From [Eubacterium] yurii (lineage in GTDB: Bacteria > Bacillota > Clostridia > Peptostreptococcales > Filifactoraceae): a DNA stretch of 64,000 nt. Below the pieces are notes generated by a model that searched no databases, was not told the origin of the DNA, and saw nothing but the letters and a program-made list of their open reading frames with translations. Positions 1 to 9,256 of the stretch are shown one piece after another (the stretch's first letter is position 1; every line of letters starts with the position of its first letter). The stretch spans positions 1 through 64,000 of the forward strand of contig FUZS01000006.1 of assembly GCA_900167215.1 (NCBI GenBank), written 5' to 3'. Made by a program: the position numbers and the translations under genes.

Positions 1-167
1 ACAGACATTTCTGGTGTAGAGGATATTATGTAGATACAGTAGGAAGAAATAAGAAAGCAATAGAAAAATATATAAAAAATCAGCTACAAGAAGATATAAT
101 GAATGATCAACTAACAATAAAAGAGTATATAGACCCGTTTACGGGTAGTAAGAGTAAGAAGGCATAA
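1..167 (+). CDS. tnpA: IS200-type transposase TnpA, C-terminal fragment (runs off the left edge)
   Basis: The open frame enters from the left edge (first full codon at 3) and ends at TAA 165-167. The visible residues include FWCRGYYVDTVGRNK, then a helix rich in KAIEKYIKNQ, then the tail EYIDPFTGSKSKK. This is the typical C-terminus of the Y1 HUH transposases of the IS200/IS605 family, where the catalytic tyrosine helix lies in this part of the protein (known of the family). The RNA-like hairpins and subterminal palindrome just downstream fit the right end of the same element. The N-terminal HUH motif is outside the window, so intactness cannot be judged. Confidence 0.85.
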   Translation, partial: RHFWCRGYYVDTVGRNKKAIEKYIKNQLQEDIMNDQLTIKEYIDPFTGSKSKKA

Positions 168-297
168 TAAAGGCTGCTTTAGCAGCAGCCTGAAAAATAT
201 TATACAATTGGCGGACTTATTCAGTGCCTCTTGAGAGGTTGTAAGTAATATGCCCTTATAGGGCTAGTGCAAACCACCAGTTCAACTGGTGGTTATG
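1..297 (+). mobile_element. IS200/IS605-family element, right part and right end
   Basis: After the transposase stop there are three hairpins: GGCTGCT (172-178) with AGCAGCC (184-190), GCCC/GGGC around 252-264, and a near-perfect palindrome AACCACCAGTT (272-282) with AACTGGTGGTT (284-294). A subterminal hairpin at the right end is the recognition structure for single-strand transposition in this family. No inverted repeats or target duplication are expected. The exact end is uncertain by a few bases; the element must stop at or before 298, because the neighbouring kinase gene ends at 299. Confidence 0.75.
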
Positions 298-298
298 A

Positions 299-2095
299 TT
301 ACATAGGTATGCTTACTGTAAATATACTACCTTCTCCAAATATAGAAGTAACACTGATAGTCCCTCCGTGTTCAGCCACTATGCTTTCACAAATAGAAAG
401 TCCAAGACCGGTGCCTCCAAGAGATCTTGAGCGACCCTTGTCCACTCTGTAGAATCTGTCAAAAATAAACGGAAGGTCTTTTTCAGGTATTCCTATTCCG
501 TCATCTGTTACTGAAATATGGCACTTTCCTTCTTTTACAAAAGTTTTGACAGTTATTGTTCCATTGACATTGGTGTATTTTATGGCATTTGATATGAGGT
601 TTATTATTACCTGTTCGAATTTACTCTTATCTATAATCACAGGCAGTTTATCATCAGGGATTTCATCAACTATCCTTTGATTTTTCATGTCAGCATGAAG
701 TATCATCTTTGATATACAATCTTTTGCTAAAGAATTGAGGTCAGTTAAAGACATATCCCAGCTTTCTTTTTTGTAGTCCATATGAGAAAGTTGAAGTAAG
801 TCTTTGATTATATTGTTCATTCTATCTGATTCATTATCTATTACATTTAAAAAAGATGTTGCAGTATCTTTGTCTTCTATAGCTCCGTCAAGCAAAGTCT
901 CTGTATAACTTTTTATAGAAGTTATAGGAGTTTTAAGTTCGTGAGAAACATTTGCAACAAAATCCCTTCTAAGTTCTTCTAATCTTCTTGATTCTGTAAT
1001 ATCTTGAAATACGACGATTATTCCTGCAAGTGCACCGTTTTCTTCCTTAAATACGGCAGATGAGACTGTATAGTATTTGTCATTAATATTTAATGTGATG
1101 TCTTCACTTTTATTAGTGCTGTAGTTTCTTATTATCTTTGAAAAGCTCAGTTCATTAGTGAATTGACTAATTACATCATCGTAGCTTTTATTTATAAGAG
1201 AGTCTACATTTTGATTGGAGTTTATTATGTTTACAAAGTTAGCATTACAATGTATAATTTTTCCAAAATTGTCAATGGCTACAAGTCCGTTTTGCATGTG
1301 ATATATTATTGCATTGAGCTTACTTTTTTCAGAAGATAACTCTTTTATCATATTTTCAAGGTTCTTTGTAAGATAGTTGAAAGTTGAGCCAAGTTGTCCT
1401 ATTTCATCGGCGGAATTTACCTTTACTTTGGCAGAAAAATCACCTTTTGAAACAGTAAGAGCAACTCTGGTAAGTTTTTTAATCGGAATAGTTATGGAAT
1501 TTGAAACAAAGTATCCGAAAAATATAGTGATGAAAAGTGCTAATAAGGTTGCTCTTATTATCATCAAAGTTACATTTTTCAGCATAGAATCTATGTCATC
1601 AAGGCTGCGTCTTTCATATAAGATATATCTTATACTGCCGTCATTGTTTTTGTTGGCAAAAGCCATATTTTTAATACTGTATCGCTCTGTATCACTTTCT
1701 ATCAAAATATCTTTTTCTACTACATTTTCACTTGCCAAGTCAAGTAATATGCCTTCGTTTAATACGGAAAAAGCATTTTGAGATTCAAAGGTTGAATTTG
1801 TAGATGCCAGTATATCGTACGAAAATGGATCTATGATTGAGACTTCATAAGATTTTGAAATAGGCATATCAAGTATACCGCTTTGTAATTCATTCTTATG
1901 AGAATAAAAGTCATCTTTTGACAATATGCTCATATTATCTATAATATTTTGACTTATGTTAATCATGTCGTTTCTTACAAGGTTCATATTGTATTTTTCA
2001 AATTCGGAATTGATAAATACGCCAACTATTACCATAGCTACAAATACAAGTAAGAAATAAATCATTATCATCTTATATTTAAGAGAGTTTTGCAA
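299..2095 (-). CDS. Membrane sensor histidine kinase, WalK/PhoR-like
   Basis: 598-aa class I sensor kinase. Visible order: TM1 about 10-28, an extracellular domain about 30-172, TM2 about 175-198, HAMP 199-251, PAS 259-370, HisKA with SHELKTP (phospho-His 385), then the ATPase domain with N-box NLISNAIKYT (499-508), G1 DDGIGIP, F-box FIFDRFYR and G2 GGTGLGLSI. TTG start at 2095-2093 is supported by GGAGG six bases upstream (2102-2106). This architecture is that of the WalK/VicK/PhoR group, which senses envelope or phosphate state. No response regulator lies upstream, where these kinases usually have one, so the gene looks orphaned or its partner sits beyond the insertion element on the left. 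An IS200-type element ends immediately after its stop codon. Confidence 0.93.
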   Translation of the reverse strand: MQNSLKYKMIMIYFLLVFVAMVIVGVFINSEFEKYNMNLVRNDMINISQNIIDNMSILSKDDFYSHKNELQSGILDMPISKSYEVSIIDPFSYDILASTNSTFESQNAFSVLNEGILLDLASENVVEKDILIESDTERYSIKNMAFANKNNDGSIRYILYERRSLDDIDSMLKNVTLMIIRATLLALFITIFFGYFVSNSITIPIKKLTRVALTVSKGDFSAKVKVNSADEIGQLGSTFNYLTKNLENMIKELSSEKSKLNAIIYHMQNGLVAIDNFGKIIHCNANFVNIINSNQNVDSLINKSYDDVISQFTNELSFSKIIRNYSTNKSEDITLNINDKYYTVSSAVFKEENGALAGIIVVFQDITESRRLEELRRDFVANVSHELKTPITSIKSYTETLLDGAIEDKDTATSFLNVIDNESDRMNNIIKDLLQLSHMDYKKESWDMSLTDLNSLAKDCISKMILHADMKNQRIVDEIPDDKLPVIIDKSKFEQVIINLISNAIKYTNVNGTITVKTFVKEGKCHISVTDDGIGIPEKDLPFIFDRFYRVDKGRSRSLGGTGLGLSICESIVAEHGGTISVTSIFGEGSIFTVSIPM

Positions 2096-2441
2096 AATAA
2101 ACCTCCATTTTAAAAAATTTGTTTCAGCATATTATACTATATTTAATTAATTTATGGTGGAAAATTTTATGATATTTTTTAATTATCGCTTAGTAAAAAT
2201 CTATATTCTATCATAAGTTAGTGAACTTAAATTTTCCATAATAGTGTTTAAATCTTAATAAAAAGCTGTAGAATTTTTACCTTTAGTTTATAAAAACTAA
2301 AAATAATATATCTTGATTCAATTATAAGACCAATCTTGAATGATTTAAAATAAATAAGACTAAACTTAGGAAGTGTTGCTTTTTTTTGAAAAAATGAGAT
2401 AATATAATGGTATAAAAATTTGAATAAGTATTTAGAAGTAA

Positions 2442-2668
2442 CTCAACTTTCCCACTAAAATTTTCTTAATTTTAGTTGAAATTTAAATGTTTATTGATTT
2501 TTTAATACACTACTTGACACAGAATTTTCTTAATGATATTTATTGAAATTTGCATATTTATTAAAAAAATGAATACACTGAAAAAACTATGTCAAGCATA
2601 ATATTATATTTTTAAAATATACTCAAATTTCAATATCTTTAATGTGTTTTTCATGTGGGAAAGTTGAG
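2442..2668 (+). mobile_element. MITE family A, copy 1 (227 bp)
   Basis: Bounded by CTCAACTTTCCCAC (2442-2455) and its exact inverse GTGGGAAAGTTGAG (2655-2668). It is flanked by a perfect 7-bp direct repeat GAAGTAA (2435-2441 and 2669-2675). The interior has no open frame and contains inner inverted segments (CTTGACACA against TATGTCAAG), so the whole unit can fold into a long hairpin. It occupies most of the gap between the kinase and cobB. Same orientation as copies 2 and 3. The rest of 2096-2705 is AT-rich with no gene seen. Confidence 0.9.
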
Positions 2669-2705
2669 GAAGTAATAAAATATCAATAATAAGATGGAGA
2701 TAGAT

Positions 2706-4067
2706 ATGAGAAGATTAGTAATAGCAGCTACAAATTCAGGAATAGGTAAGACTACTATAAGCTGCGGTATTGCAAGAGCTCTTAGAGATATGAACTATGA
2801 TGTTTCATGTTTTAAGGTAGGAGTGGATTATATTGATATCGGGTACCATAAGATATCTACTGGAAATACATCTTCAAATCTTGATGAATTTATGCTTTCT
2901 AAAGATGAGATAAGAAAAATATTTTCAAAAAAAGCAAGATATATATCAATAGTCGAAGGGGTCATGGGTTTGTTTGACGGTTATCAGGATATGTCTGACT
3001 ATTGCTCTACATCTTCAATGGCAAAAATTTTGGATGCTAATGTTATATTGATTGTGGATGCAGCTAAGATGTCATCTTCAATTGCAGCATTAGTAAAGGG
3101 ATTTATAGAATTTGACAAGGATTTGAATATAAGAGGTATAATACTAAACAATGTAAATTCGGAAAGTCACTATAATATATTAAAATCTGCAATAAAAAAA
3201 ATCAGTGATATCAAAGTGTTGGGTCATATACCAAAAATGAAAGATATCGGATTTTCATCAAGACATCTCGGTTTAAATTTGGCAGATGAAGACGTTGAAA
3301 ATGAAGAAAAAATAAGAAAAATTGCTGATATTATAAAGCAATATATAGACTTAAATGCACTTGTTCAACTTGCAGAAAATGAAGATATACTTTGTAAAAG
3401 TAATGAAAAAAAGAAAAGCTATGATGTAGTTTTAGCTCTTGCAAAGGATAGAGCATTTAATTTTTATTATGAAGACGGTATTGAGCATCTTAAGGAAAAG
3501 GGTGTTAAGATAGTAGAATTTGATACTTTTAAAGATAAAAAATTGCCCTATTGTCATGCTGTGTATATAGGTGGCGGATATCCGGAGCTTTACGCAAATG
3601 AAATATCAAAAAACAAATCACTTATGAGAGATATTTATGAAAAATCAAATCAAAATATGCCTATTTATGCAGAGTGCGGTGGGCTTATGTACCTTGGAGA
3701 AAAGATAGTATCTAATGATGAAGAATATGAGATGGTAGGAATTTTTGAAGGTGTAAGTACAATGAGTGAAAAATTACAAAGGTTCGGTTATTGTAATGCA
3801 AGAAGTAAGTTAGATACTCCAATTTTAAAAAAAGGTCAGGAGATAAGAGGACATGAATTTCATTATTCTACTTTTCAAAGTGAAGAAGATACAGTATTTG
3901 ATATGAGGAAGACTCTATATGATAAAAGTGTGAAGAAATGGGTAGGGGGATATCTAAAAAACAACACTCTTGCAACATATTTACACGTCCATTTTGCTAA
4001 TGATATTATAGCAGAGAATTTTTGCCAAAGTATGGATAAATACAAAAAAATTCTTGAATTAAAATAA
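2706..4067 (+). CDS. cobB: Cobyrinate a,c-diamide synthase (CobB/CbiA)
   Basis: Amidates the a and c side chains of cobyrinate with glutamine and ATP in corrin ring synthesis. The N-terminal dethiobiotin-synthetase-like domain opens with RRLVIAATNSGIGKTT (P-loop). The C-terminal type 1 glutamine amidotransferase domain has GGGYPELYA, nucleophile Cys in YAECGGLMYLG (about residue 321), and a closing HVHF segment. Start chosen at ATG 2706: GGAG at 2696-2699 sits six bases upstream and the protein then begins at the usual place before the P-loop; an in-frame ATG at 2694 is less likely. Length (453 aa) is normal. It stands alone, with cbiC/cbiD 19 kb away. No cobalamin riboswitch is recognisable upstream. 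Confidence 0.92.
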   Translation: MRRLVIAATNSGIGKTTISCGIARALRDMNYDVSCFKVGVDYIDIGYHKISTGNTSSNLDEFMLSKDEIRKIFSKKARYISIVEGVMGLFDGYQDMSDYCSTSSMAKILDANVILIVDAAKMSSSIAALVKGFIEFDKDLNIRGIILNNVNSESHYNILKSAIKKISDIKVLGHIPKMKDIGFSSRHLGLNLADEDVENEEKIRKIADIIKQYIDLNALVQLAENEDILCKSNEKKKSYDVVLALAKDRAFNFYYEDGIEHLKEKGVKIVEFDTFKDKKLPYCHAVYIGGGYPELYANEISKNKSLMRDIYEKSNQNMPIYAECGGLMYLGEKIVSNDEEYEMVGIFEGVSTMSEKLQRFGYCNARSKLDTPILKKGQEIRGHEFHYSTFQSEEDTVFDMRKTLYDKSVKKWVGGYLKNNTLATYLHVHFANDIIAENFCQSMDKYKKILELK

Positions 4068-4166
4068 AAAGATGATAAAATTATAATTGTAAATATTAAA
4101 ATTTAAGTTTTGTACTAATTTTTAATATAATAACGGATAATTTCGTATTTAAGTATTCAAAGTTTA

Positions 4167-4289
4167 TACTATAATCTAATAAAATAATGGATAAAATATT
4201 TTCAGTACATTTATAATGGATCATAAACAATATGCTGTTTTTTTAAGAACATTGATGACTATTATTTATAGATTAAATAGATATTAGTA
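4167..4289 (+). mobile_element. MITE family B, copy B1 (123 bp)
   Basis: Starts TACTATAATCTAATAAAATA and ends ATTAAATAGATATTAGTA, an imperfect ~28-bp terminal inverted repeat. It is flanked by a 3-bp direct repeat TTA (4164-4166 and 4290-4292). No coding capacity. It fills about 40% of the cobB-to-4371 gap; the rest shows nothing else. Confidence 0.8.
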
Positions 4290-4370
4290 TTAGCTAATAA
4301 TTCAACTAATAGAATAAAAAATTTTTCGTTATTTAAACAAATAGTATTTTATAATTATTAAGGAGATTTT

Positions 4371-5330
4371 ATGGGTCAACTTAGAAAAAAAATAGGATTA
4401 AAATTCTCGTCAATTATTGGGAGCTGGTTGTTAATAGTGCTTTTTGCATTTTTTGCCTTAGTGGTACAGTACCTGATATTTTTTAAAAAATTAACTTCTG
4501 ATGTGATTAATTATGCACAGTATACAGTTTATCTCTTTATTTTGGTAGATATTGCATTATTGGTAGCTTTTTATGTCAAATTCAGTATAAATATACCTAT
4601 TTCGCTTTATGAAAAAGGTATATTTATGAAGAGAAAAAAGGTTTCGATAATGTATAATGAAATTGAGACTTACTATTTTACTCCGGCATCAGATAATAGG
4701 ATGAAGTCCTTAATTGTTGAAAAGATGAATAAGGATAAGTTTATATTTGATATTTCGTATGTAGGGGAAGACTTTGTAGATATATTCCAAAAAGACTATA
4801 TTGCAACTTTTACCAATGATATAGTAGAAAAAGTAAAGCATGGATATGAAGTCGGATTTGGAATAATGAGCGGTAGGCAAAAGACAGTTTTCAAGGTATT
4901 TAATACCAAGGGAATGGCGAAAAATTTGACCTTTGCTGATGAGTTTTACATCTGTAGAGACGGTCTAAAATACGACGATGAATTTTACAAATGGAGTAAT
5001 ATAAGGGCAGGTTATGATATACAGACAGGTAATATTGAAATTGTAGATATTACAGATAATCAGATGATATTAAACACTTATTTTACCTACGTTGAAAAGG
5101 GAGAGTTTCCTTTTAATATTATAGATATTTTAGTAGATGAAGTAAAGAACAATGGTGGAGTATTAGAAGAAAACCCGTTTGAAGAGGATGATGACAAAAC
5201 AGAAGAATTGAAAAATGACGATATAAGTGATGTAAGCCTTGATGATAAGGAAGCACAAGTACATGATTATTCACAAGTAGATGTGGAAGAAGAAAATAGA
5301 GACAAAGACGATACTCAAAACAAGGAATAA
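4371..5330 (+). CDS. Membrane protein of unknown function with acidic tail
   Basis: 319 aa, good AAGGAG site 8 bases before ATG. Two hydrophobic segments (about 17-36 and 47-70) near the N-terminus, followed by a soluble region with the pattern LYEKGIFMKRKKVSIMYNEI, repeated in weaker form around residue 205 (ICRDGLKYDDEFYKWSNIRA). This reads like two copies of a PH-like or DUF6585-like fold, but that is only a guess. The last ~50 residues are almost entirely D, E, N, K and Q. It lies 24 bases before the racemase gene on the same strand, so they are probably co-transcribed. Function not recognised. Confidence 0.7.
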   Translation: MGQLRKKIGLKFSSIIGSWLLIVLFAFFALVVQYLIFFKKLTSDVINYAQYTVYLFILVDIALLVAFYVKFSINIPISLYEKGIFMKRKKVSIMYNEIETYYFTPASDNRMKSLIVEKMNKDKFIFDISYVGEDFVDIFQKDYIATFTNDIVEKVKHGYEVGFGIMSGRQKTVFKVFNTKGMAKNLTFADEFYICRDGLKYDDEFYKWSNIRAGYDIQTGNIEIVDITDNQMILNTYFTYVEKGEFPFNIIDILVDEVKNNGGVLEENPFEEDDDKTEELKNDDISDVSLDDKEAQVHDYSQVDVEEENRDKDDTQNKE

Positions 5331-5354
5331 AATTATAAAAAAGAGGAGGCTGTT

Positions 5355-6182
5355 ATGCAACTGGAATTTGTTAAGGTAAATCCGGTAGAAAATATGACAG
5401 TATTTATTTTGGATGAAGTTGAAAAAACTAAACATATAGAGATAGCAAAGAAGCTTATGGACTATAGTAGTTTGTATGCAGAGCAGGTAGGTTTTGTTGA
5501 AAAAATGAAAATAGAAGATGATAATATTGCTGTAAGGCTTCAGATGATGGGTGGAGAGTTCTGCGGTAATGCTACAAGATCTCTTGCAGCTCTCCTCGTT
5601 CACTATGACCATAAGAGTATTAGAAATATTGGAAATAACTATTATGTTGATATTGAAGCTTCAGGCCTTGAAAAAGTTCTAAGATGTACTGTGCAAAAGT
5701 TGGATGATTTCAGATATATGTCAAAGATAGCAATGCCTCTACCAAGCGAGATACCTACAGAACTTTTACTGGAAGATAGGTATAAGTTATATAGAGTTGA
5801 TTTTGACGGTATATCTCATTTTATAATAGATATAAAGAGTGTTCAGGATAAAGACTATATTTTCAAGATAGTTAAGGACTTTATGGAAAGTGAAATCTAC
5901 GATGCCTTTGGAATAATGTTTTATGACTTTGATACTGACTTTTTGACACCTCTTGTATATGTGAAGGCAACTGACAGCTTGTTTTGGGAGAGAAGTTGTG
6001 CCTCAGGTACGTCAGCGGTAGGCTCTGCACTTTCATATATTTACAGTAAGGAGTTGGATTTAGATGTATTTCAACCGGGTGGAGTGCTTAATATTCAGAC
6101 AAGACTTAAGTATGGAGTCATAAGTGATATCAACCTGAATGGAAAAGTGGAGATAGTAGCAAGAGGACTGGTAAATGTGTAG
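5355..6182 (+). CDS. DapF-fold amino-acid racemase, CntK (histidine racemase)-like
   Basis: 275 aa. Two catalytic cysteines are visible: Cys70 in GGEFCGNATR and Cys215 in ERSCASGTSAVGS, the two-base pair of the PLP-independent diaminopimelate epimerase fold. N-terminal EFVKVNPVENMTVFI, the segment EQVGFVEK and the late FQPGGVL resemble staphylococcal CntK, which makes D-histidine for staphylopine, more than ordinary DapF (which begins with F.K..GLGNDF). No nicotianamine-synthase-like or opine dehydrogenase gene follows. The neighbours are a cysteine desulfidase and a symporter, so the substrate here may be a free amino acid in catabolism. AGGAGG lies nine bases before the ATG. Specificity is inference. 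Confidence 0.8.
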   Translation: MQLEFVKVNPVENMTVFILDEVEKTKHIEIAKKLMDYSSLYAEQVGFVEKMKIEDDNIAVRLQMMGGEFCGNATRSLAALLVHYDHKSIRNIGNNYYVDIEASGLEKVLRCTVQKLDDFRYMSKIAMPLPSEIPTELLLEDRYKLYRVDFDGISHFIIDIKSVQDKDYIFKIVKDFMESEIYDAFGIMFYDFDTDFLTPLVYVKATDSLFWERSCASGTSAVGSALSYIYSKELDLDVFQPGGVLNIQTRLKYGVISDINLNGKVEIVARGLVNV

Positions 6183-6268
6183 TAAAATACTATGAAATAA
6201 TGTTAAAAAAAATAAAAAAACTACTTTTCTTTTTACAAAAAATATTGTAATATTATATTATTAATTAA

Positions 6269-6298
6269 TTGACTTTATTATAACCAGTCTAAGATTAT
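6269..6298 (+). promoter_or_regulatory. Candidate sigma-A promoter for cyuA
   Basis: TTGACT (6269-6274), 18-base spacer, GATTAT (6293-6298), about 50 bases before the AAAGGAGG of the next gene. Moderate match only. Confidence 0.4.
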
Positions 6299-6348
6299 AA
6301 CTTATACTTACAGTTATTGTAAATTCAATATAAAAGGAGGGTTTAATA

Positions 6349-7629
6349 ATGAAAGAGCTTACTAAAAAACTCTTAGATCTTGTATATCAAGATGTCAAAC
6401 CGGCGATAGGTTGTACCGAGCCTGTTGCTATAGCTTTTGCAGGAAGTGTGTGTAGAAGGTATGTAACAGGCGGTATAAATAAGATAGTGCTTACTACAAG
6501 TAAGAACATATACAAAAACGGAAAGTCGGTTATGGTGCCACATACCAATGGAAAATCGGGATTGAAACTGGCATTTTGCTTAGGCCTTTTAAACGGAGAT
6601 GATAAGAAAAATCTCTTGGTATTGTCAGATATTACTGAAGAAAGTCTGAAAAAAACATTGAATTTTTTGAATGAGGCTGACATAAGTCAGGAAATAGAGG
6701 AAAACTGCCACAGTATATATATAAAATCCGAGGTTTTTACAGACAATGAAATTGTTGAAGTGGTAATATCAGCAGGCCATACAAATGTCGTACTTATTAA
6801 GGTAAATGGTAAGACACTACTTGAAAAAAATGTATGTGATACATCATCATCTATGGATGAAGATTTGATAAAGAGTCTTGACTTTGATATTTTAGTTGAG
6901 ATAGCAAAAGATGTGGACATAGCTGAACTTGAGTACATAAAAGAAGGAATAAAACTTAATATGAATGTATTTAATGAAGCTATAAACAGCGATTATGCAT
7001 TAAATATAGGTAAAACCTTAAAGACCCTGCAAGAGAAAAACATCATAGGTAATGATGTAATAACGACAATAAGAATTGCCACTTCAGCAGCTGCAGATAT
7101 GAGAATGGGGGGAGGAGACTTACCTGTAATGACAAGCGGTGGCAGTGGGAATCAAGGCTTGGGTGTAATTCTACCTATATATTTGGTTTCACAAAAGGAA
7201 AACGTAGATGAGGAGAGAGTGCTCAGAGCAATATTCTTAGCTCATCTTATAAATAAATATGTCAAGGTGTATTCAGGAAAACTTTCTGGAATGTGCGGAT
7301 GTGCTATAGGTGCAGGAGTGGGGGTATGTGCAGGAATGACATATATGCTTGATGGCACAAACGAACAGATGAAAGGTGCTTGTAATAATCTGCTTGCCAA
7401 TCTCACAGGTATGATATGTGACGGTGCAAAAGACAACTGCTCTTTGAAACTTTCAGTTTGTGCATCAGAGGCTGTAGTAAGTTCGTACCTTGCTCTTAAC
7501 GGTGTTATAGTTAGAAACAAGGTTGGCATAGTATCCGACAGCGTTGAAAATACGATAAAAAATGTTGGAATACTTTGCAATCAAGGATTTAAATATTCTG
7601 ATGATGTATTACTTGAACTAATTAAATAA
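6349..7629 (+). CDS. cyuA: L-cysteine desulfidase, CyuA/UPF0597 family
   Basis: 426 aa. Members of this family (E. coli CyuA/YhaM, M. jannaschii MJ1025) are Fe-S enzymes that split L-cysteine to pyruvate, ammonia and sulfide; the fold is related to L-serine dehydratase alpha. Hallmarks seen: AIGCTEPVAIA at residues 19-29 with Cys22, DMRMGGGDLPVMTSGGSGNQG in the middle, then MCGCAIGAGVG (about 314-324) and MICDGAKDNC (about 354-363), which carry the remaining cluster cysteines. AAAGGAGGG site before the ATG. Downstream of the racemase and upstream of an amino-acid symporter, suggesting an uptake and breakdown cluster. Family assignment is strong; substrate range is inferred. Confidence 0.9.
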   Translation: MKELTKKLLDLVYQDVKPAIGCTEPVAIAFAGSVCRRYVTGGINKIVLTTSKNIYKNGKSVMVPHTNGKSGLKLAFCLGLLNGDDKKNLLVLSDITEESLKKTLNFLNEADISQEIEENCHSIYIKSEVFTDNEIVEVVISAGHTNVVLIKVNGKTLLEKNVCDTSSSMDEDLIKSLDFDILVEIAKDVDIAELEYIKEGIKLNMNVFNEAINSDYALNIGKTLKTLQEKNIIGNDVITTIRIATSAAADMRMGGGDLPVMTSGGSGNQGLGVILPIYLVSQKENVDEERVLRAIFLAHLINKYVKVYSGKLSGMCGCAIGAGVGVCAGMTYMLDGTNEQMKGACNNLLANLTGMICDGAKDNCSLKLSVCASEAVVSSYLALNGVIVRNKVGIVSDSVENTIKNVGILCNQGFKYSDDVLLELIK

Positions 7630-7747
7630 GTGATTAAATATATAAAATAGAAATATGTTTATCTTTTATTAGTTATGTCGAAGTTTTGATTTATGATAAT
7701 TAAAGAAAATTTATATAACACTTTATATATTAATCAAACAATATTTA

Positions 7748-7869
7748 TACTAAATTCTAATAAAATAATGGATAAATCTTTTTTATTGCATTTATAATAA
7801 AGTCATAAATCATATGCTATTTTGAATATCATTTATGAAAATTGTCCATAGATTAAATAGATAATAGTA
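7748..7869 (+). mobile_element. MITE family B, copy B2 (122 bp)
   Basis: Starts TACTAAATTCTAATAAAATA and ends AAATAGATAATAGTA with TTA duplicated on both sides (7745-7747, 7870-7872). Same orientation as B1. It sits between cyuA and the symporter, so it may separate or supply their transcription signals. Confidence 0.8.
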
Positions 7870-7914
7870 TTAGAATATTTTTAGGATATTGATATATAAA
7901 TAGGAGGTTTTAAA

Positions 7915-9084
7915 ATGAGTGAACAAAAAGAAAAGAAAGATTATTTGATAGTCAAATTAATCGCTGGAGTTATAATAGGTTTGCTGGTGGGTCTTAAGTG
8001 TGATGAAAAAAGTATACAAATATTTATGTCAATTAAGCAAATTTTAGGACAGATAATATTTTATGCAGTTCCTTTGGTAATTGTAGGCTTTATCACTCCT
8101 GCTATTACAGGACTGAAACAAAATGCGAATAAGCTTTTGACTACAGCTTTGATAATAGCCTATGTTTCATCTATAGGTGCGGCATTTATGTCAATGATAG
8201 CCGGATATATAATAATACCTAATCTAAATATAGTTTCAGATGTTGCAGGGACAAAAGAGCTTCCTGAAATATTATTTTCATTAAGTATACCGCCTATGTT
8301 TCCGGTTATGACTGCTCTTGTTACTTCAATAATTTTTGGACTTGCAATAATATGGACTAAGTCTGAATTGATGGAAAAACTATTCATAGAATTTAATAAT
8401 ATAATGATGGTTGTAGTACAAAAAATAGTAGTACCTATTCTTCCTTTCTTCGTTGCATCAACTTTTGCGACTCTTGCATACGAAGGAGCAATAATACATC
8501 AATTCCCTGTGTTTATTAAGGCAATAATCATAGTTATAGTAATGCACTATATATGGCTTGCTGTATTGTACGGTATAGGAGGAACAATATCAAAGTCAAA
8601 TCCTTTTGAAGTATTGAAACATTACGGTCCTGCATATCTTACAGCAGTAGGTACTATGAGCTCTGCTGCGACACTACCTGTATCTCTTGAATGTGCGAGA
8701 AAATCAACAGTACTTGATAGAGAAATTGTCGATTTTGCAATTCCTATAGGAGCAACTATTCACCTATGCGGTTCAGTTTTGACAGAAGTATTTTTCGTTA
8801 TGACAGTATCTAAGATACTTACAGGAAACATACCACCGGTTGGAACAATGGTAGTATTCATATTATTGCTTGGTATATTTGCTATAGGAGCACCTGGAGT
8901 CCCTGGAGGTACTGTAATGGCATCTCTTGGTATAATAATTTCAGTGCTTGGATTCGATCAAAGCGGTACTGCTCTAATGCTTACAATATTTGCTCTTCAA
9001 GACAGCTTTGGTACAGCTTGTAATGTAACAGGTGACGGAGCAATAGCATTAATGCTTACAGGACTTTATAAAAAACAAAAATAA
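7915..9084 (+). CDS. Dicarboxylate/amino acid:cation symporter (DAACS, SLC1-like)
   Basis: 389-aa integral membrane protein with about eight hydrophobic helices. The HP1-like serine-containing loop GTMSSAATLPVSLECA and the late segment DSFGTACNVTGDGAIAL (equivalent of the substrate-binding TM8 region) identify the glutamate/aspartate/serine/threonine symporter family. It imports acidic or small neutral amino acids with Na+ or H+ at the cytoplasmic membrane. Start ATG has AGGAGG eight bases before it. Its place after a racemase and a cysteine desulfidase suggests it brings in the amino acid these enzymes act on, but the exact substrate cannot be read from sequence. Confidence 0.9.
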   Translation: MSEQKEKKDYLIVKLIAGVIIGLLVGLKCDEKSIQIFMSIKQILGQIIFYAVPLVIVGFITPAITGLKQNANKLLTTALIIAYVSSIGAAFMSMIAGYIIIPNLNIVSDVAGTKELPEILFSLSIPPMFPVMTALVTSIIFGLAIIWTKSELMEKLFIEFNNIMMVVVQKIVVPILPFFVASTFATLAYEGAIIHQFPVFIKAIIIVIVMHYIWLAVLYGIGGTISKSNPFEVLKHYGPAYLTAVGTMSSAATLPVSLECARKSTVLDREIVDFAIPIGATIHLCGSVLTEVFFVMTVSKILTGNIPPVGTMVVFILLLGIFAIGAPGVPGGTVMASLGIIISVLGFDQSGTALMLTIFALQDSFGTACNVTGDGAIALMLTGLYKKQK

Positions 9085-9111
9085 TTGCTTAATATTACTA
9101 TATACTGTTAA

Positions 9112-9160
9112 AGGGGTTATGAAAAATGAAATTTCACTTTTCATGACCTCTTAAGTTTTT
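9112..9160 (+). terminator. Rho-independent terminator after the symporter
   Basis: Two 20-base arms (9112-9131 and 9132-9151) pair with a few wobble positions, AGGGGTTATGAAAA against TTTTCATGACCTCT, followed by TTAAGTTTTT. Confidence 0.75.
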
Positions 9161-9166
9161 AATTTA

Positions 9167-9256
9167 TACTAAAATCTAATAGAATAATGGAAATATTTCA
9201 TAAAAATGATAAACTAAATATTTATTAACTAAAGGATATGCTATAGAGTATTCTAA
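9167..9256 (+). mobile_element. MITE family B variant (B'), truncated copy
   Basis: Begins TACTAAAATCTAATAGAATA after TTA and matches the inverse of the full B' copy at 50819-50950 as far as the CTATAGAGTAT segment, then stops where a family C element begins. This is a mosaic of two elements. Confidence 0.65.

Noticed and set aside
2694-2705. Earlier ATG of cobB at 2694
   Set aside because: The GGAG inside this stretch is the ribosome site for ATG 2706, which also places the P-loop at the usual distance.
5271-5612. 113-codon minus-strand frame over the racemase start
   Set aside because: Shadow of two well-supported plus-strand genes; no recognisable protein.
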